DNA from: Variovorax sp. 679
GTDB lineage: Bacteria; Pseudomonadota; Gammaproteobacteria; Burkholderiales; Burkholderiaceae_C
Reading direction: 5' to 3'
DNA length: 64,000 nt
NCBI RefSeq assembly: GCF_003952185.1
Contig: NZ_RXFS01000011.1
Coordinates: 62,001 to 126,000, forward strand
Below, piece by piece: positions 44,626 to 52,971 of this stretch. How positions within the stretch are numbered: position 1 is the first letter of the stretch; every line of letters begins with the position of its first letter. Position numbers and translations under genes: made by a program. Below the pieces are notes generated by a model, which was given only the letters and a program-made list of their open reading frames with translations, made no database searches and was not told the origin of the DNA.

Positions 44626-46329
44626 CTACCTGCTGCACTGGAAGCTCGCCGCCTGCGAGGCATCGCCGCTCACGTAGCGCGGCCACATCGGCCATTCGCA
44701 CAGCGGACGCGCACGCGTCACCTTGAATGGCGGCTGCACCTCCTGCTCCACCAGTTGCAGGCCGCCCGGCGCCTTGCCGCGCTCGACCCAGTCGGCCAGC
44801 GCGCCGAGCATGTCGACATTGGCCGGCGCGCCGCTTCCCACGTGGTCGACGCCGGGAGCGGTGTACAGGCGCATGAAGCGGTCCACGTTGTCGCGGCCCA
44901 GGCGCGCGACCACCGACTCGTAGTAGCGGATGCCGGCGAAAGGGCTCTGCGCGTAGTCGGCCATGTGCTCCAGCATCAGCAGCTTGCCGCCGCGGGCGTT
45001 GAATGCGCTCAGGTCGGGGTTGGTCGAATCCATGAGCTGCGACACGGTGGCGATGCGCGCGGCGTAGTCTTCCGCACGGTAGTTGCGCACGTCGAGCGAG
45101 GGATTGCGCGCGTAGAAATACTGCAGCGCGCCGCTGCCGTAGAACCACGCGATGCCGTTGCTGGGCTGCGGCGGCACGGTCGGGGCGGCAGCGCCGGTCC
45201 ACCATGCGTTCCAGCCGCCCATCGAGGCGAAGGCCGGCGTCGCCTCGCCGCCGATGCCCCAGCCGGGGTACTCGTTGATGCCGTTGGCCAGCGGTACCGG
45301 CGCACGCCACGGCGTGCGCAGCGTGCGCACTGCCTGCACCTGCGCGTCGTTGAGGCAGTTGTCGCCGCTCGTGCCCGCCGCGCAGCGCAGCGTGGCCGGG
45401 TCGAAGCGCTGCAGGCAGGCCACCGGGTTCGACACGATGCGATCGGCCACGCCGTCCGCCGCGTCGCACGACGCGAGCACCGCGTCGTGCACCAGCTGCA
45501 CCTGCGCCGGCCGCAGCCAGCCCTCGCCGAAGGTGGCGATGCCGTTGCGCGTGCCGGCGTGCTGCAGCCCCGTCCAGTTGATCACGGGCACGCGGCTGAA
45601 GATGCCGTCGAAGTCCTGCGGATAGCGCTGCGCCATCGTGAGCGCCTCGCGCCCGCCTTCGGAGCTGCCCATGAAGTACAGCTTCTGCGGCGCCTGCCCG
45701 TAGGCACGCTGCATCAGCGCCACGGCCACGTCGCGCACCTTCTTGTACGAGGCGTGGGCAAAGTTGACCAGCGCCTCGTCGTTGAGCGCGAAGGCCTGTG
45801 GCGGCTGGCCGGCCACGGTCTGGTGGCCGGAGTCGGTGCCGTAGGTCACGTAGCCCTGCGCCAGCGGCGTGGGCAGTTCGAAGCGCGCAGCCGGCACCAG
45901 AGAGAGGCCGGTGATCAACACGCCGTTGAAGCCGCCCCCGCCGTACTGCACGCTGCGCCCGTTCCATGCGAGCGGCAGGTTGACCTGGAACATGATGGGC
46001 GGAGCGCTGGCATCGACAGGTGCGATGCGCCCCAGCACCTTGCAGTACGAGGGCATCGCCGGCGTGATGCGTGAGGCGGGGCTGGGCCCGCGCTCGGCCA
46101 CCGCGAGCGCGGAGGCCGGCACCAGCGTCGCGGAATCGATGGTCGCCGCGCCGCTGGGCAAGCCTATCGCCGAGGGGGCCACCGGCGCAACGAGGGCCGC
46201 GCAGGCCGCCGCCGGATTGCCGCCAAGCGAGAGGCTCTTCGGGCCGGTGGTGGTGCCGCAGGCCGCGAGCAACAACGCGACGGTCGCCAGCATGGCGCCC
46301 CCGCTGAACACTGTCTTCGGGGTCGCCAT
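44626..46329 (-). CDS. Tannase/feruloyl esterase family lipoprotein
   Basis: A 567-residue esterase with a lipoprotein signal (lipobox LLAAC, Cys24). The catalytic Ser223 lies in FMGSSEGGREAL, Asp458 in LEHMADYAQSP and His496 in APGVDHVGSG, the order and spacing of the tannase family. The cysteines that normally neighbour Ser and His (CS and HC) are Ser222 and Val497 here. Other cysteines (288, 305, 316, 325) remain. It should hydrolyse phenolic or similar esters at the cell surface. It is the last gene of the liv operon, 33 bases after livF. Confidence 0.88.
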   Translation of the reverse strand: MATPKTVFSGGAMLATVALLLAACGTTTGPKSLSLGGNPAAACAALVAPVAPSAIGLPSGAATIDSATLVPASALAVAERGPSPASRITPAMPSYCKVLGRIAPVDASAPPIMFQVNLPLAWNGRSVQYGGGGFNGVLITGLSLVPAARFELPTPLAQGYVTYGTDSGHQTVAGQPPQAFALNDEALVNFAHASYKKVRDVAVALMQRAYGQAPQKLYFMGSSEGGREALTMAQRYPQDFDGIFSRVPVINWTGLQHAGTRNGIATFGEGWLRPAQVQLVHDAVLASCDAADGVADRIVSNPVACLQRFDPATLRCAAGTSGDNCLNDAQVQAVRTLRTPWRAPVPLANGINEYPGWGIGGEATPAFASMGGWNAWWTGAAAPTVPPQPSNGIAWFYGSGALQYFYARNPSLDVRNYRAEDYAARIATVSQLMDSTNPDLSAFNARGGKLLMLEHMADYAQSPFAGIRYYESVVARLGRDNVDRFMRLYTAPGVDHVGSGAPANVDMLGALADWVERGKAPGGLQLVEQEVQPPFKVTRARPLCEWPMWPRYVSGDASQAASFQCSR

Positions 46330-46362
46330 CTGTCTGTCTCCTTTATTTGTCTGTCGTGTCCG

Positions 46363-47067
46363 CTACCGCGCCACGCCCAGCAGCCGGTCGAGCACCTGCG
46401 GCTGGTTGCGCAGCGCCGCCGCGCTGTCGGTGTGGACGATGGTTCCGTGGTCGAGCACCACCGCCTCGTCGGAGATCGCGAGGATCGCCTGCGGGTGCTG
46501 CTCCACGATGATCGCGGCCAGCCCCTCGTCCTGCGTGATGCGGCGGATGGCGCGCAGCAGCTCTTCCACGATGATGGGCGCGAGGCCTTCGAGCGGCTCG
46601 TCGAGCAGCAGCAGCTTCGGGTTGAGCACCAGCGCGCGGCCCACGGCCAGCATCTGCTGCTCGCCGCCCGAAAGCTGCGTGCCGAGGTTGGTCTTGCGCT
46701 CGGCCAGGCGCGGGAACATCTCGTACACGCGCTGCGGATTCCACTTGCCGGGCCGCTCCACCGCCGTGAGGTTCTCGTGCACCGTGAGCGACTTGAAGAT
46801 GTTGCGCTCCTGCGGCACCCAGCCGATGCCGGCCGCGGCACGCAGATGCGGCGCGAGCTTGTGCAGTGGCTGGCCACCCAGCGTGATGCTGCCGCCATGC
46901 TGGCGCGTGGCACCCGCGAGCGTGTTGATCAGCGTGGTCTTGCCCGTGCCATTGCGGCCCAGCAGCGCGAGCGTCTGCCCCTCGCCGAGCGAGAAGGCCA
47001 CGTCGTGCAGCACCACGGCTTCGCCGTAGCCGGCGCTCAGGTTCTCGATGCGCAGAAGTTCAGACAT
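46363..47067 (-). CDS. livF: Branched-chain-type ABC transporter ATPase LivF
   Basis: A 234-residue ATPase with Walker A GRNGTGKTT, signature LSGGEQQML, Walker B LLLLDEPLEGLAP and switch IIVEQH. The short LivF-type C terminus lacks a regulatory domain. It starts inside the end of livG (8-base overlap), so the operon is tightly coupled. It pairs with LivG to power uptake through LivH and LivM. Confidence 0.94.
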   Translation of the reverse strand: MSELLRIENLSAGYGEAVVLHDVAFSLGEGQTLALLGRNGTGKTTLINTLAGATRQHGGSITLGGQPLHKLAPHLRAAAGIGWVPQERNIFKSLTVHENLTAVERPGKWNPQRVYEMFPRLAERKTNLGTQLSGGEQQMLAVGRALVLNPKLLLLDEPLEGLAPIIVEELLRAIRRITQDEGLAAIIVEQHPQAILAISDEAVVLDHGTIVHTDSAAALRNQPQVLDRLLGVAR

Positions 47068-47821
47068 GGGCGCTCTCCCCGTGGCCCAGATAGACCTCCT
47101 TCACCTTCGGATCGTTGGCGATGGTCTCCGGGTCGCCTTCGGTCAGCAGGGTGCCGTTGACCAGCACCGTCATGCGGTCGGCGAAGCTGAACACCAGGTC
47201 CATGTCGTGCTCGATCAGCAGCACCGACACGTCGGCCGGCAGCGCGGCCACGGTCTGCAGCAGCTCCTCGCGCTCGCCTGCGGGCACGCCCGCCACCGGC
47301 TCGTCGAGCAGCAGCACGCGCGGCTCGCAGGCCAGCGCGATGGCGATTTCAAGCAGGCGGCGCTTGCCGTAGGCCAGGTGCTTAACCTGCTGTTGCGCCA
47401 CGTCACTGAGGTGGAACTGCTCCAGCAACTGCGCCGCACGCTCGGCGATGACCTTGCTCGAACCCAGCGGCTTCCACCACTGCGCGCCGATGCCCTGATG
47501 CTGCGACACCACGAGCGCCAGCGTTTCGAGCGGCGTCATCGAGTCGAACAGCTGGTTGATCTGGAAGGTGCGCACCAGCCCACGCGCCACGCGCTTGTGC
47601 GGCGCGAGCGAGGTGATGTCCTCGCCCAGCAGCGTGATGCGGCCTTCGGTCGGCGTGAGCACGCCCGTGAGCTGGTTGATGAGCGTGGTCTTGCCCGCGC
47701 CATTGGGGCCGATGAGCGCATGGCGTGCGCCACGCTTGAGCTCCATCGTCACGTTGTTGGTGGCCGTGATGCCGCCGAAGCGCATCACGAGGCCATGGGT
47801 GGAAAGCACGGTGTCGGTCAT
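47060..47821 (-). CDS. livG: Branched-chain-type ABC transporter ATPase LivG
   Basis: A 253-residue ATPase: Walker A GPNGAGKTT, Walker B VLLLDEPVAG and switch LLIEHDMDLV. The usual LSGG region reads LAYGKRRLLEIA, the LivG-type signature variant. The MRFGGITATNNV start is typical for LivG. The ATG at 47821 overlaps the livM stop (ATGA). Confidence 0.94.
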   Translation of the reverse strand: MTDTVLSTHGLVMRFGGITATNNVTMELKRGARHALIGPNGAGKTTLINQLTGVLTPTEGRITLLGEDITSLAPHKRVARGLVRTFQINQLFDSMTPLETLALVVSQHQGIGAQWWKPLGSSKVIAERAAQLLEQFHLSDVAQQQVKHLAYGKRRLLEIAIALACEPRVLLLDEPVAGVPAGEREELLQTVAALPADVSVLLIEHDMDLVFSFADRMTVLVNGTLLTEGDPETIANDPKVKEVYLGHGESAHV

Positions 47822-48819
47822 GCCGCACCGCCCTTCTTGCCCTTGCTCGTGCCGAACCACGTCCACGGCTTCAGCAGGCGGTCGCGCCCCACGAGCACCA
47901 GCAGCACGAGGATCAGGCCGATCCAGAACATCCAGTACTGAGGCGTCACGGCCGACAGCCAGGTCTGCAGCAGCTTGAACACGATGGCGCCCGCCACGCC
48001 GCCATAGAGCCAGCCCACGCCGCCGATGACCAGCATCAGCAACACGTCGGCCGAACGGTCGAAGGCAAGCACGTCGAGCGAGGCGAAGCCGGTGGTCTGC
48101 GCCAGCAGCGCGCCCGCCGCGCCGGCGATGCCGGCCGCCACGGTGTAGATCACCACGAGCCGCGACACCACCGGGATGCCGATCGCCATGGCGCGTAGCC
48201 GGTTGTCGCGGATGGCCTTCAGCGTGGCGCCGAAGGGCGAATGCACGAGGCGGCGCATCACGAGGAACAGCACCAGCATCACCGCCAGCGAATACCAGGC
48301 GGCTGTGCGGCCGTACAGGTCGAACTCGAACATGCCGAGCACCGGCCCCATCACCACGCCCTGCAGGCCGTCGGCACCGCCGGTGAGCCAGTCGAGCTTG
48401 TTGGCGAGTTCGAGCAGCAGCAGCGCGGTGCCCAGCGTGACCATCAGCCGCGTGAGGTCGCTGCCGCGCAGGATCGTCACGCTGGCCACGAGGCCCAGCA
48501 GGGCAGACAGCACGATCGCGACCAGCAGGCCGACGGTCGGGTCAGGCATCACGAGCTTGGCGAACAGCGCCGCCGCATACGCGCCGAAGCCGAAGAAGGC
48601 GGCATGGCCCAGCGACACGATGCCGGTGTAGCCCAGGATCAGGTCCAGCGACATCGCGAACAGCGCGACGATGGCGATCTCGTTGACCAGCAGCGAGTGC
48701 GAGGGCATCACGAGCGGCAGCGCGAAAGCCGCGGCCCAGACGACGAACTCGATCGGACGCCAGCGCGCCTTGCGCAGCAGAGCCGACTGGAAATCGGCAA
48801 CGACGGGAGGCGTGCTCAT
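47818..48819 (-). CDS. livM: Branched-chain-type ABC transporter permease LivM
   Basis: A 333-residue permease with about ten membrane helices. LDLILGYTGIVSLGHAAFFGFGAY is the LivM signature, and AIRDNRLRAMAIGI is the cytoplasmic EAA-like loop that contacts the ATPase. The ATG follows the livH stop directly (TGAATG), and the stop overlaps livG. Confidence 0.94.
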   Translation of the reverse strand: MSTPPVVADFQSALLRKARWRPIEFVVWAAAFALPLVMPSHSLLVNEIAIVALFAMSLDLILGYTGIVSLGHAAFFGFGAYAAALFAKLVMPDPTVGLLVAIVLSALLGLVASVTILRGSDLTRLMVTLGTALLLLELANKLDWLTGGADGLQGVVMGPVLGMFEFDLYGRTAAWYSLAVMLVLFLVMRRLVHSPFGATLKAIRDNRLRAMAIGIPVVSRLVVIYTVAAGIAGAAGALLAQTTGFASLDVLAFDRSADVLLMLVIGGVGWLYGGVAGAIVFKLLQTWLSAVTPQYWMFWIGLILVLLVLVGRDRLLKPWTWFGTSKGKKGGAA

Positions 48820-49692
48820 TCAGCGGCCCCCTTTGCGCGTGAACAGGCCCTGGGGCCGCCACATCAGGATCAGGATCATCAGCAGGTAGACGGTGAACGC
48901 GCCCATCTTCGGAATGAAGTACTTGCCCGCCACGTCGGCGATGCCCAGCAGCAGCGCCGCCGCGAGCGGCCCGGTGATCGACGAGGTGCCGCCGACCGAG
49001 ACCACGATCAGGAAATAGATCATGTACTTGAGCGGGAAGGTCGGGTCGAGCCCCAGGATCTCGGCGCCCAGCGCACCGCCCAGCCCCGCGAGCCCCGACC
49101 CCACCGCGAAGGTCAGCAGGAACACGATATTCACGTTGATGCCCAGCCCCGCCGCCACGCGCGGGTCGTCGACCGCGGCGCGCAGCCGGCTGCCGAAGCG
49201 CGTCTTGGAGAGGATGAGCTGCAGCACCACCGTGAGCACCGCGCACACGCCGATGATGAACAGCCGGTAGTGCCCCATGCCCAGCAGCAGCGCGCCGTCA
49301 CCGATCTCGGTGCGCCCGCGCAGCCACTCGGGCAGCTGCACGTTCTGCTGCGACGAGCCCACGAAGTAGTCGACGGCCGCCACCGCCATGAAGGCCAGGC
49401 CGATGGAAAAGAGCACCTGGTCGAGGTGCGGCTTGCCGTACATCGGCCGGTAGAGCGTGCGCTCCAGCAGCGCGCCGGCCAGCGCGACGACGATGAACGC
49501 GAGCGGCAGGCAGGCCAGGAACGGCACGCCCAGCTTCTGCATCGCGAACACCGTGAGATAGCCGCCCGCCATGGCGAAGGCGCCGTGCGCGAGGTTGATG
49601 AAGTTCATCAGGCCCAACGTCACGGCAAGCCCGACGGCGAGCACGAAGAGCAGCATGCCGTAGGCGATGCCGTCGAAAAGGATGGTCAACAT
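48820..49692 (-). CDS. livH: Branched-chain-type ABC transporter permease LivH
   Basis: A 290-residue permease with eight or nine helices. The start LFDGIAYGMLLFVLAVGLAVTLGLMNFINLAHGA is of LivH type, and DDPRVAAGLGINVN forms the ATPase-contact loop. It is separated from livK by 145 bases that contain a hairpin-rich repeat. Confidence 0.94.
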   Translation of the reverse strand: MLTILFDGIAYGMLLFVLAVGLAVTLGLMNFINLAHGAFAMAGGYLTVFAMQKLGVPFLACLPLAFIVVALAGALLERTLYRPMYGKPHLDQVLFSIGLAFMAVAAVDYFVGSSQQNVQLPEWLRGRTEIGDGALLLGMGHYRLFIIGVCAVLTVVLQLILSKTRFGSRLRAAVDDPRVAAGLGINVNIVFLLTFAVGSGLAGLGGALGAEILGLDPTFPLKYMIYFLIVVSVGGTSSITGPLAAALLLGIADVAGKYFIPKMGAFTVYLLMILILMWRPQGLFTRKGGR

Positions 49693-49736
49693 GTCAGCTA
49701 CTCAAACACGGGCCGCGCCTTGCGGTCTCTTCGCGA

Positions 49737-49788
49737 AACACCGAGGAACCGGCTTTGCCGGGCCTCAGGTGTTGCCCCCAGAAGGGGG
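49737..49788. repeat. Hairpin-rich intergenic repeat between livK and livH
   Basis: Two hairpins follow each other. The first (49737-49773) has nested arms AACACC/GGTGTT, GAGG/CCTC and CCGGC/GCCGG. The second (49775-49788) has CCCCC/GGGGG around AGAA. A flanking stretch up to about 49830 (with GCGACACGAAGTGCGCGC and a GGGGGCGAG block) looks like the rest of a repeated extragenic element known to me from Comamonadaceae genomes. No second copy is visible in this window. On the livKHMGF transcript the hairpins would protect the livK part from 3' decay. Confidence 0.5.
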
Positions 49789-49837
49789 TTGGCGAAGCGA
49801 CACGAAGTGCGCGCAGCCTGGGGGCGAGCTATTTTTT

Positions 49838-51010
49838 TTATTTTGCTTTGCCCGGGTCCTTCACGCCCTTGATCACATCGAACTCGACGTTGTAGAGCTG
49901 CCCGTCCTTCTTCTCGACCTTGCGCAGGTACACGTCCTGCACGATGTCGCGCGTCTGCGCATCGATCAGCACCGGGCCGCGCGGGCTCTCGAAGACCTGG
50001 CCCTTCATGGCCGCCAGCAGCGCCTCGCCGCCGCCCTGGCCCTTGGTGGTCTTGAGCGCCTCGTAGATCACGCGCATGCCGTCATAGCCGCCCACGGCCA
50101 TGAAGTTGGGGCGCATCTTGGGGTTGGCCTTCTCGAAGGCCTCGACGAACTTCTTGTTCATCGCCGAGGGGTGCGCCGCCGAGTAGTGGTGCGAGGTGAC
50201 CACGCCCAGCGCGCCGTCGCCCATGTCGTTGAGCTGGTCGTCGTCGGTCACGTCGCCGGTGGCGATCATCTTGATGCCGGCCTTGTCCATGCCGCGCTCG
50301 AGGAACTGCTTCATCACCGCGGCGCCCGCGCCCGAGGGCACGAAGACGAACAGCGCGTCGGGCTTCACGTCGCGCACCTTCTGCAGGAAGGGAGCGAAGT
50401 CGGGGTTGCGCAGCGGCACGCGCAGCTTGTCGAGCACCTTGCCGCCGTTGAGCTGGAAGCGCTCGGTGAAGAACTTCTCGGCGTCGTTGCCCGGGCCGTA
50501 GTCGGCCACCAGCGTGACGACCGTCTTCACGCCGTTCTTCGGCGCCCAGTCGCCCATGGCGACCGACACCTGCGGCAGCGTGAAGCTCGAACGGATGATG
50601 TAGGGCGATGCCTCGGTGATGCTCGACGTGGCGGCAGCCATCACGACCTCGGGCGTCTTCGACTGGGTGGCGATGGGCGCCACCGCAAGGGCCAGCGGCG
50701 TCAGGCCGAAGCCGGCCAGCACGTTGACCTTGTCGTTCACCACCAGCTCCTGCGCGAGGCGCTTGGTCACGTCGGGCAGGCCGGTGTCGTCCTTGACGAT
50801 CAGCTCCACCTTCTTGCCGGCCACGGTGTCGCCGTTCTGGGCCATGTACAGGCGCGCGGCGGCTTCGATCTGGCGGCCCGTGGAGGCCGACTGGCCCGTC
50901 ATCGGAAGGATCAGGCCGATCTTGAACTTGTTGTCCTGGGCGCTGGCCAGCGACATCGAAAGCGCAAGTGCCGACAGCGCGGCGGTCTGGATGAGATGGC
51001 GTCTTTGCAT
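49838..51010 (-). CDS. livK: Branched-chain-type ABC transporter binding protein LivK
   Basis: A 390-residue periplasmic receptor. The signal peptide ends SMSLASAQD, and the mature part opens KFKIGLILPMTGQSASTGRQIEAA, the type-1 periplasmic-binding fold of the LivJ/LivK group. Several members bind aromatic acids rather than branched amino acids. The partner genes here (tannase-family esterase, vanillate-type demethylase) make an aromatic ligand plausible. The ATG at 51010 is preceded by AAAGGA; the longer frame to 51067 is not conserved. Confidence 0.93.
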   Translation of the reverse strand: MQRRHLIQTAALSALALSMSLASAQDNKFKIGLILPMTGQSASTGRQIEAAARLYMAQNGDTVAGKKVELIVKDDTGLPDVTKRLAQELVVNDKVNVLAGFGLTPLALAVAPIATQSKTPEVVMAAATSSITEASPYIIRSSFTLPQVSVAMGDWAPKNGVKTVVTLVADYGPGNDAEKFFTERFQLNGGKVLDKLRVPLRNPDFAPFLQKVRDVKPDALFVFVPSGAGAAVMKQFLERGMDKAGIKMIATGDVTDDDQLNDMGDGALGVVTSHHYSAAHPSAMNKKFVEAFEKANPKMRPNFMAVGGYDGMRVIYEALKTTKGQGGGEALLAAMKGQVFESPRGPVLIDAQTRDIVQDVYLRKVEKKDGQLYNVEFDVIKGVKDPGKAK

Positions 51011-51114
51011 GTTTTTCCTTTGAGGGGCGGAACGCGAACCGGGGCTATTTTGAACACTTTGCAACATCCGGCGGAGCAGGCAATCACCTAGCCAGCCACC
51101 GTCGTTGACCTTTG

Positions 51115-51153
51115 TTGCGCGATTGACAAATTAACTGCGCGATCATCGCGCAA
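51115..51153. promoter_or_regulatory. Inverted and direct repeats upstream of livK
   Basis: TTGCGCGAT (51115-51123), TGCGCGAT (51136-51143) and ATCGCGCAA (51145-51153) are copies of one half-site. The outer two form a perfect 9-base inverted repeat, and the inner two form a palindrome around a single C (51144). They lie about 105 bases upstream of livK and just downstream of the reductase stop, where a liv promoter would be. They probably bind a dimeric regulator. Confidence 0.5.
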
Positions 51154-51175
51154 GGCGACCTTCGGACCGCGCGGG

Positions 51176-52162
51176 TCAGCTGTCGGCGCGGTACGCGGAG
51201 TCGAGCGTGAGCGTACCCACGGCGCGTGACACGCAGGCGCAGATGCGCGTGGTCGACTTCTTCTCGTGCTCGCTCAAGAACACGTCGCGGTGGTCGATCT
51301 CGCCGTCGACGGAGATCACGTCCATGGCGCACAGGCCGCACTCGCCGCGCTTGCAGTCGGAAAGCGTCTGCACACCGGCCGCGTCGAGCGCCTCGAGCAG
51401 CGTGCAGTCGGCCGGCACGGTGATGGCCAGGTCATGGCGCGGAATGCGCACCTGGAAAGACTGCGTGGCCAGCCGGCCGCTGCTGCCGAAGGTCTCGAAG
51501 CGAAGGTCCGCGATGGCACGGCCCGCCGCGTGCCACGCGCGCTTGACGGCTTCGAGCATCGGCACCGGGCCGCAGGTATAGAGCTGGCCGCCAGGCGGGA
51601 GCGCGGCGATGGCGGCGGCGAAGTCGATGGGCGCCGCGCCTTCGTGCGCCTCGACGCCTTCACCCAGCGCTTCGCGCAGATGCGGGAGGTAGCCGAACTC
51701 GTCCGCGTTGCGCGCGCCGTAGAGCATCTTCACCGGCACGCCGGTGCGCTTCGCGTGCGCGCCCAGGCGCTGCGCCATCAGTACCAGCGGCGTGATGCCA
51801 ATGCCGCCGGCCACCAGCAGGTAGCCCGGCGCGGAGAGGTCGAGCGGAAAGTGGTTCTGGGGGGCGCTCACCTGCAGGCGGTCGCCCAGGGCCAGCCGCC
51901 ACATCGCGAGCGAGCCACCACGGCCGTCGTCGAGGCGCTTGACGGCGATGCGCCAGCACTGGCCGTCGCCCTCGCCGACCAGCGAATACGAGCGGGTCTG
52001 CACCCTGCCCTGCGCCGTCATCACCTGCACTTGCAGGTGGGCGCCGGGTTCATGGGCGGCGGCGAATCCGCCCTCGGGGCGCAGCTCGAATTCGCGCACG
52101 GTGGGCGTGACGTCGCGCAGTGCGACGACCTGCGCCTGCATCCATTGAAGATCGCTTTTCAT
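51176..52162 (-). CDS. VanB-like oxidoreductase (FMN/2Fe-2S demethylase reductase)
   Basis: A 328-residue reductase of the phthalate-dioxygenase-reductase type. An N-terminal ferredoxin-reductase barrel (flavin site RSYSLVGEG) is followed by the NAD domain (VAGGIGITPLVLMAQ, then YTCGPVPMLEAV). A C-terminal plant-type 2Fe-2S domain holds CKRGECGLCAMDV and the last Cys in TRICAC. It passes electrons from NADH to the Rieske oxygenase encoded upstream in the same operon. The start at 52162 follows the GntR stop by 32 bases. Confidence 0.92.
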   Translation of the reverse strand: MKSDLQWMQAQVVALRDVTPTVREFELRPEGGFAAAHEPGAHLQVQVMTAQGRVQTRSYSLVGEGDGQCWRIAVKRLDDGRGGSLAMWRLALGDRLQVSAPQNHFPLDLSAPGYLLVAGGIGITPLVLMAQRLGAHAKRTGVPVKMLYGARNADEFGYLPHLREALGEGVEAHEGAAPIDFAAAIAALPPGGQLYTCGPVPMLEAVKRAWHAAGRAIADLRFETFGSSGRLATQSFQVRIPRHDLAITVPADCTLLEALDAAGVQTLSDCKRGECGLCAMDVISVDGEIDHRDVFLSEHEKKSTTRICACVSRAVGTLTLDSAYRADS

Positions 52163-52194
52163 CGGGAGAACAACACGAAGGAGAAATGAAGAAA

Positions 52195-52971
52195 TCAGCC
52201 GCGCCGGCGGATCAGCTGCACACCGGGCAGCGGGCGCTGCTCGGCAGTGGGCGTGCCATGCAAAGCCTCGCGCAGGTTGCGCCGCGCGATGCGGCTGTGC
52301 TCGCGCATCAGCGCCTCGGCGCGCGAGCCCTCGCCGGACTCGATGGCGTCGAGCACCTGCACATGCTGGTCCTGCGCGACCACGAGCATGTCGCGCGCGG
52401 CTGGCGAATTGGCCTGCACCACGACGAAACCCGAAGGCGAGGCAAACGGCAGGTTGATCACGCGCTCCAGCTGCTGCGCGATGACGGGGCTGCCCGCCAT
52501 CTCGCACAGCAGCGCATGGAAGCGCTCGTTGTGCGTCACGTAGCGCGAGAAGGCCGCGTCGTCGAGCGCGGGCTCGCGCAGCAGCTCGTCGATGCGCTGC
52601 AGGCAGGCGCGCGCCTCGCGCAGTACCACCGGGGCTGCGCCGCGCTCGGCGGCGAGCCGGGCCACCAGGCCTTCGAGCGTGCCGCGCAGCTCGATGGCAT
52701 CGGCCACGTCGCGCTCGGAAAAGGTACGCACCGCGTAGCCGCCGTTGGGCAGCGCCTCGAGAAGGCCTTCCTGTTCGAGCCGCATCAGCGCGGTACGCAC
52801 CGGCGTGCGCGACACACCGAGCTGCTCGGAGATCGCCACCTCGGCAATGCGCGCGCCGCCGGGCAGCTCGCCCGCGAGGATCATCTCGCGCAGCCGCAGC
52901 TGCGCCTTCACGGCCTGCGAACTGCCGCTGTCGCCGGGCTCGGCGGCGTTGGACACTGCCGCGACCTTCAC
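52195..52971 (-). CDS. GntR family (FCD domain) regulator
   Basis: A 258-residue regulator. The winged helix (LREMILAGELPGGARIAEVAISEQLGVSRTPVRTALMRLE) is followed by an FCD effector domain with metal-ligand histidines (THNERFHALL, EHSRIA). It starts at GTG 52971, overlapping the oxygenase stop (GTGA). It is therefore expressed together with the demethylase, between its two subunits. The probable operators are the two TGTATACA palindromes in 54085-54156. Confidence 0.92.
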   Translation of the reverse strand: MKVAAVSNAAEPGDSGSSQAVKAQLRLREMILAGELPGGARIAEVAISEQLGVSRTPVRTALMRLEQEGLLEALPNGGYAVRTFSERDVADAIELRGTLEGLVARLAAERGAAPVVLREARACLQRIDELLREPALDDAAFSRYVTHNERFHALLCEMAGSPVIAQQLERVINLPFASPSGFVVVQANSPAARDMLVVAQDQHVQVLDAIESGEGSRAEALMREHSRIARRNLREALHGTPTAEQRPLPGVQLIRRRG

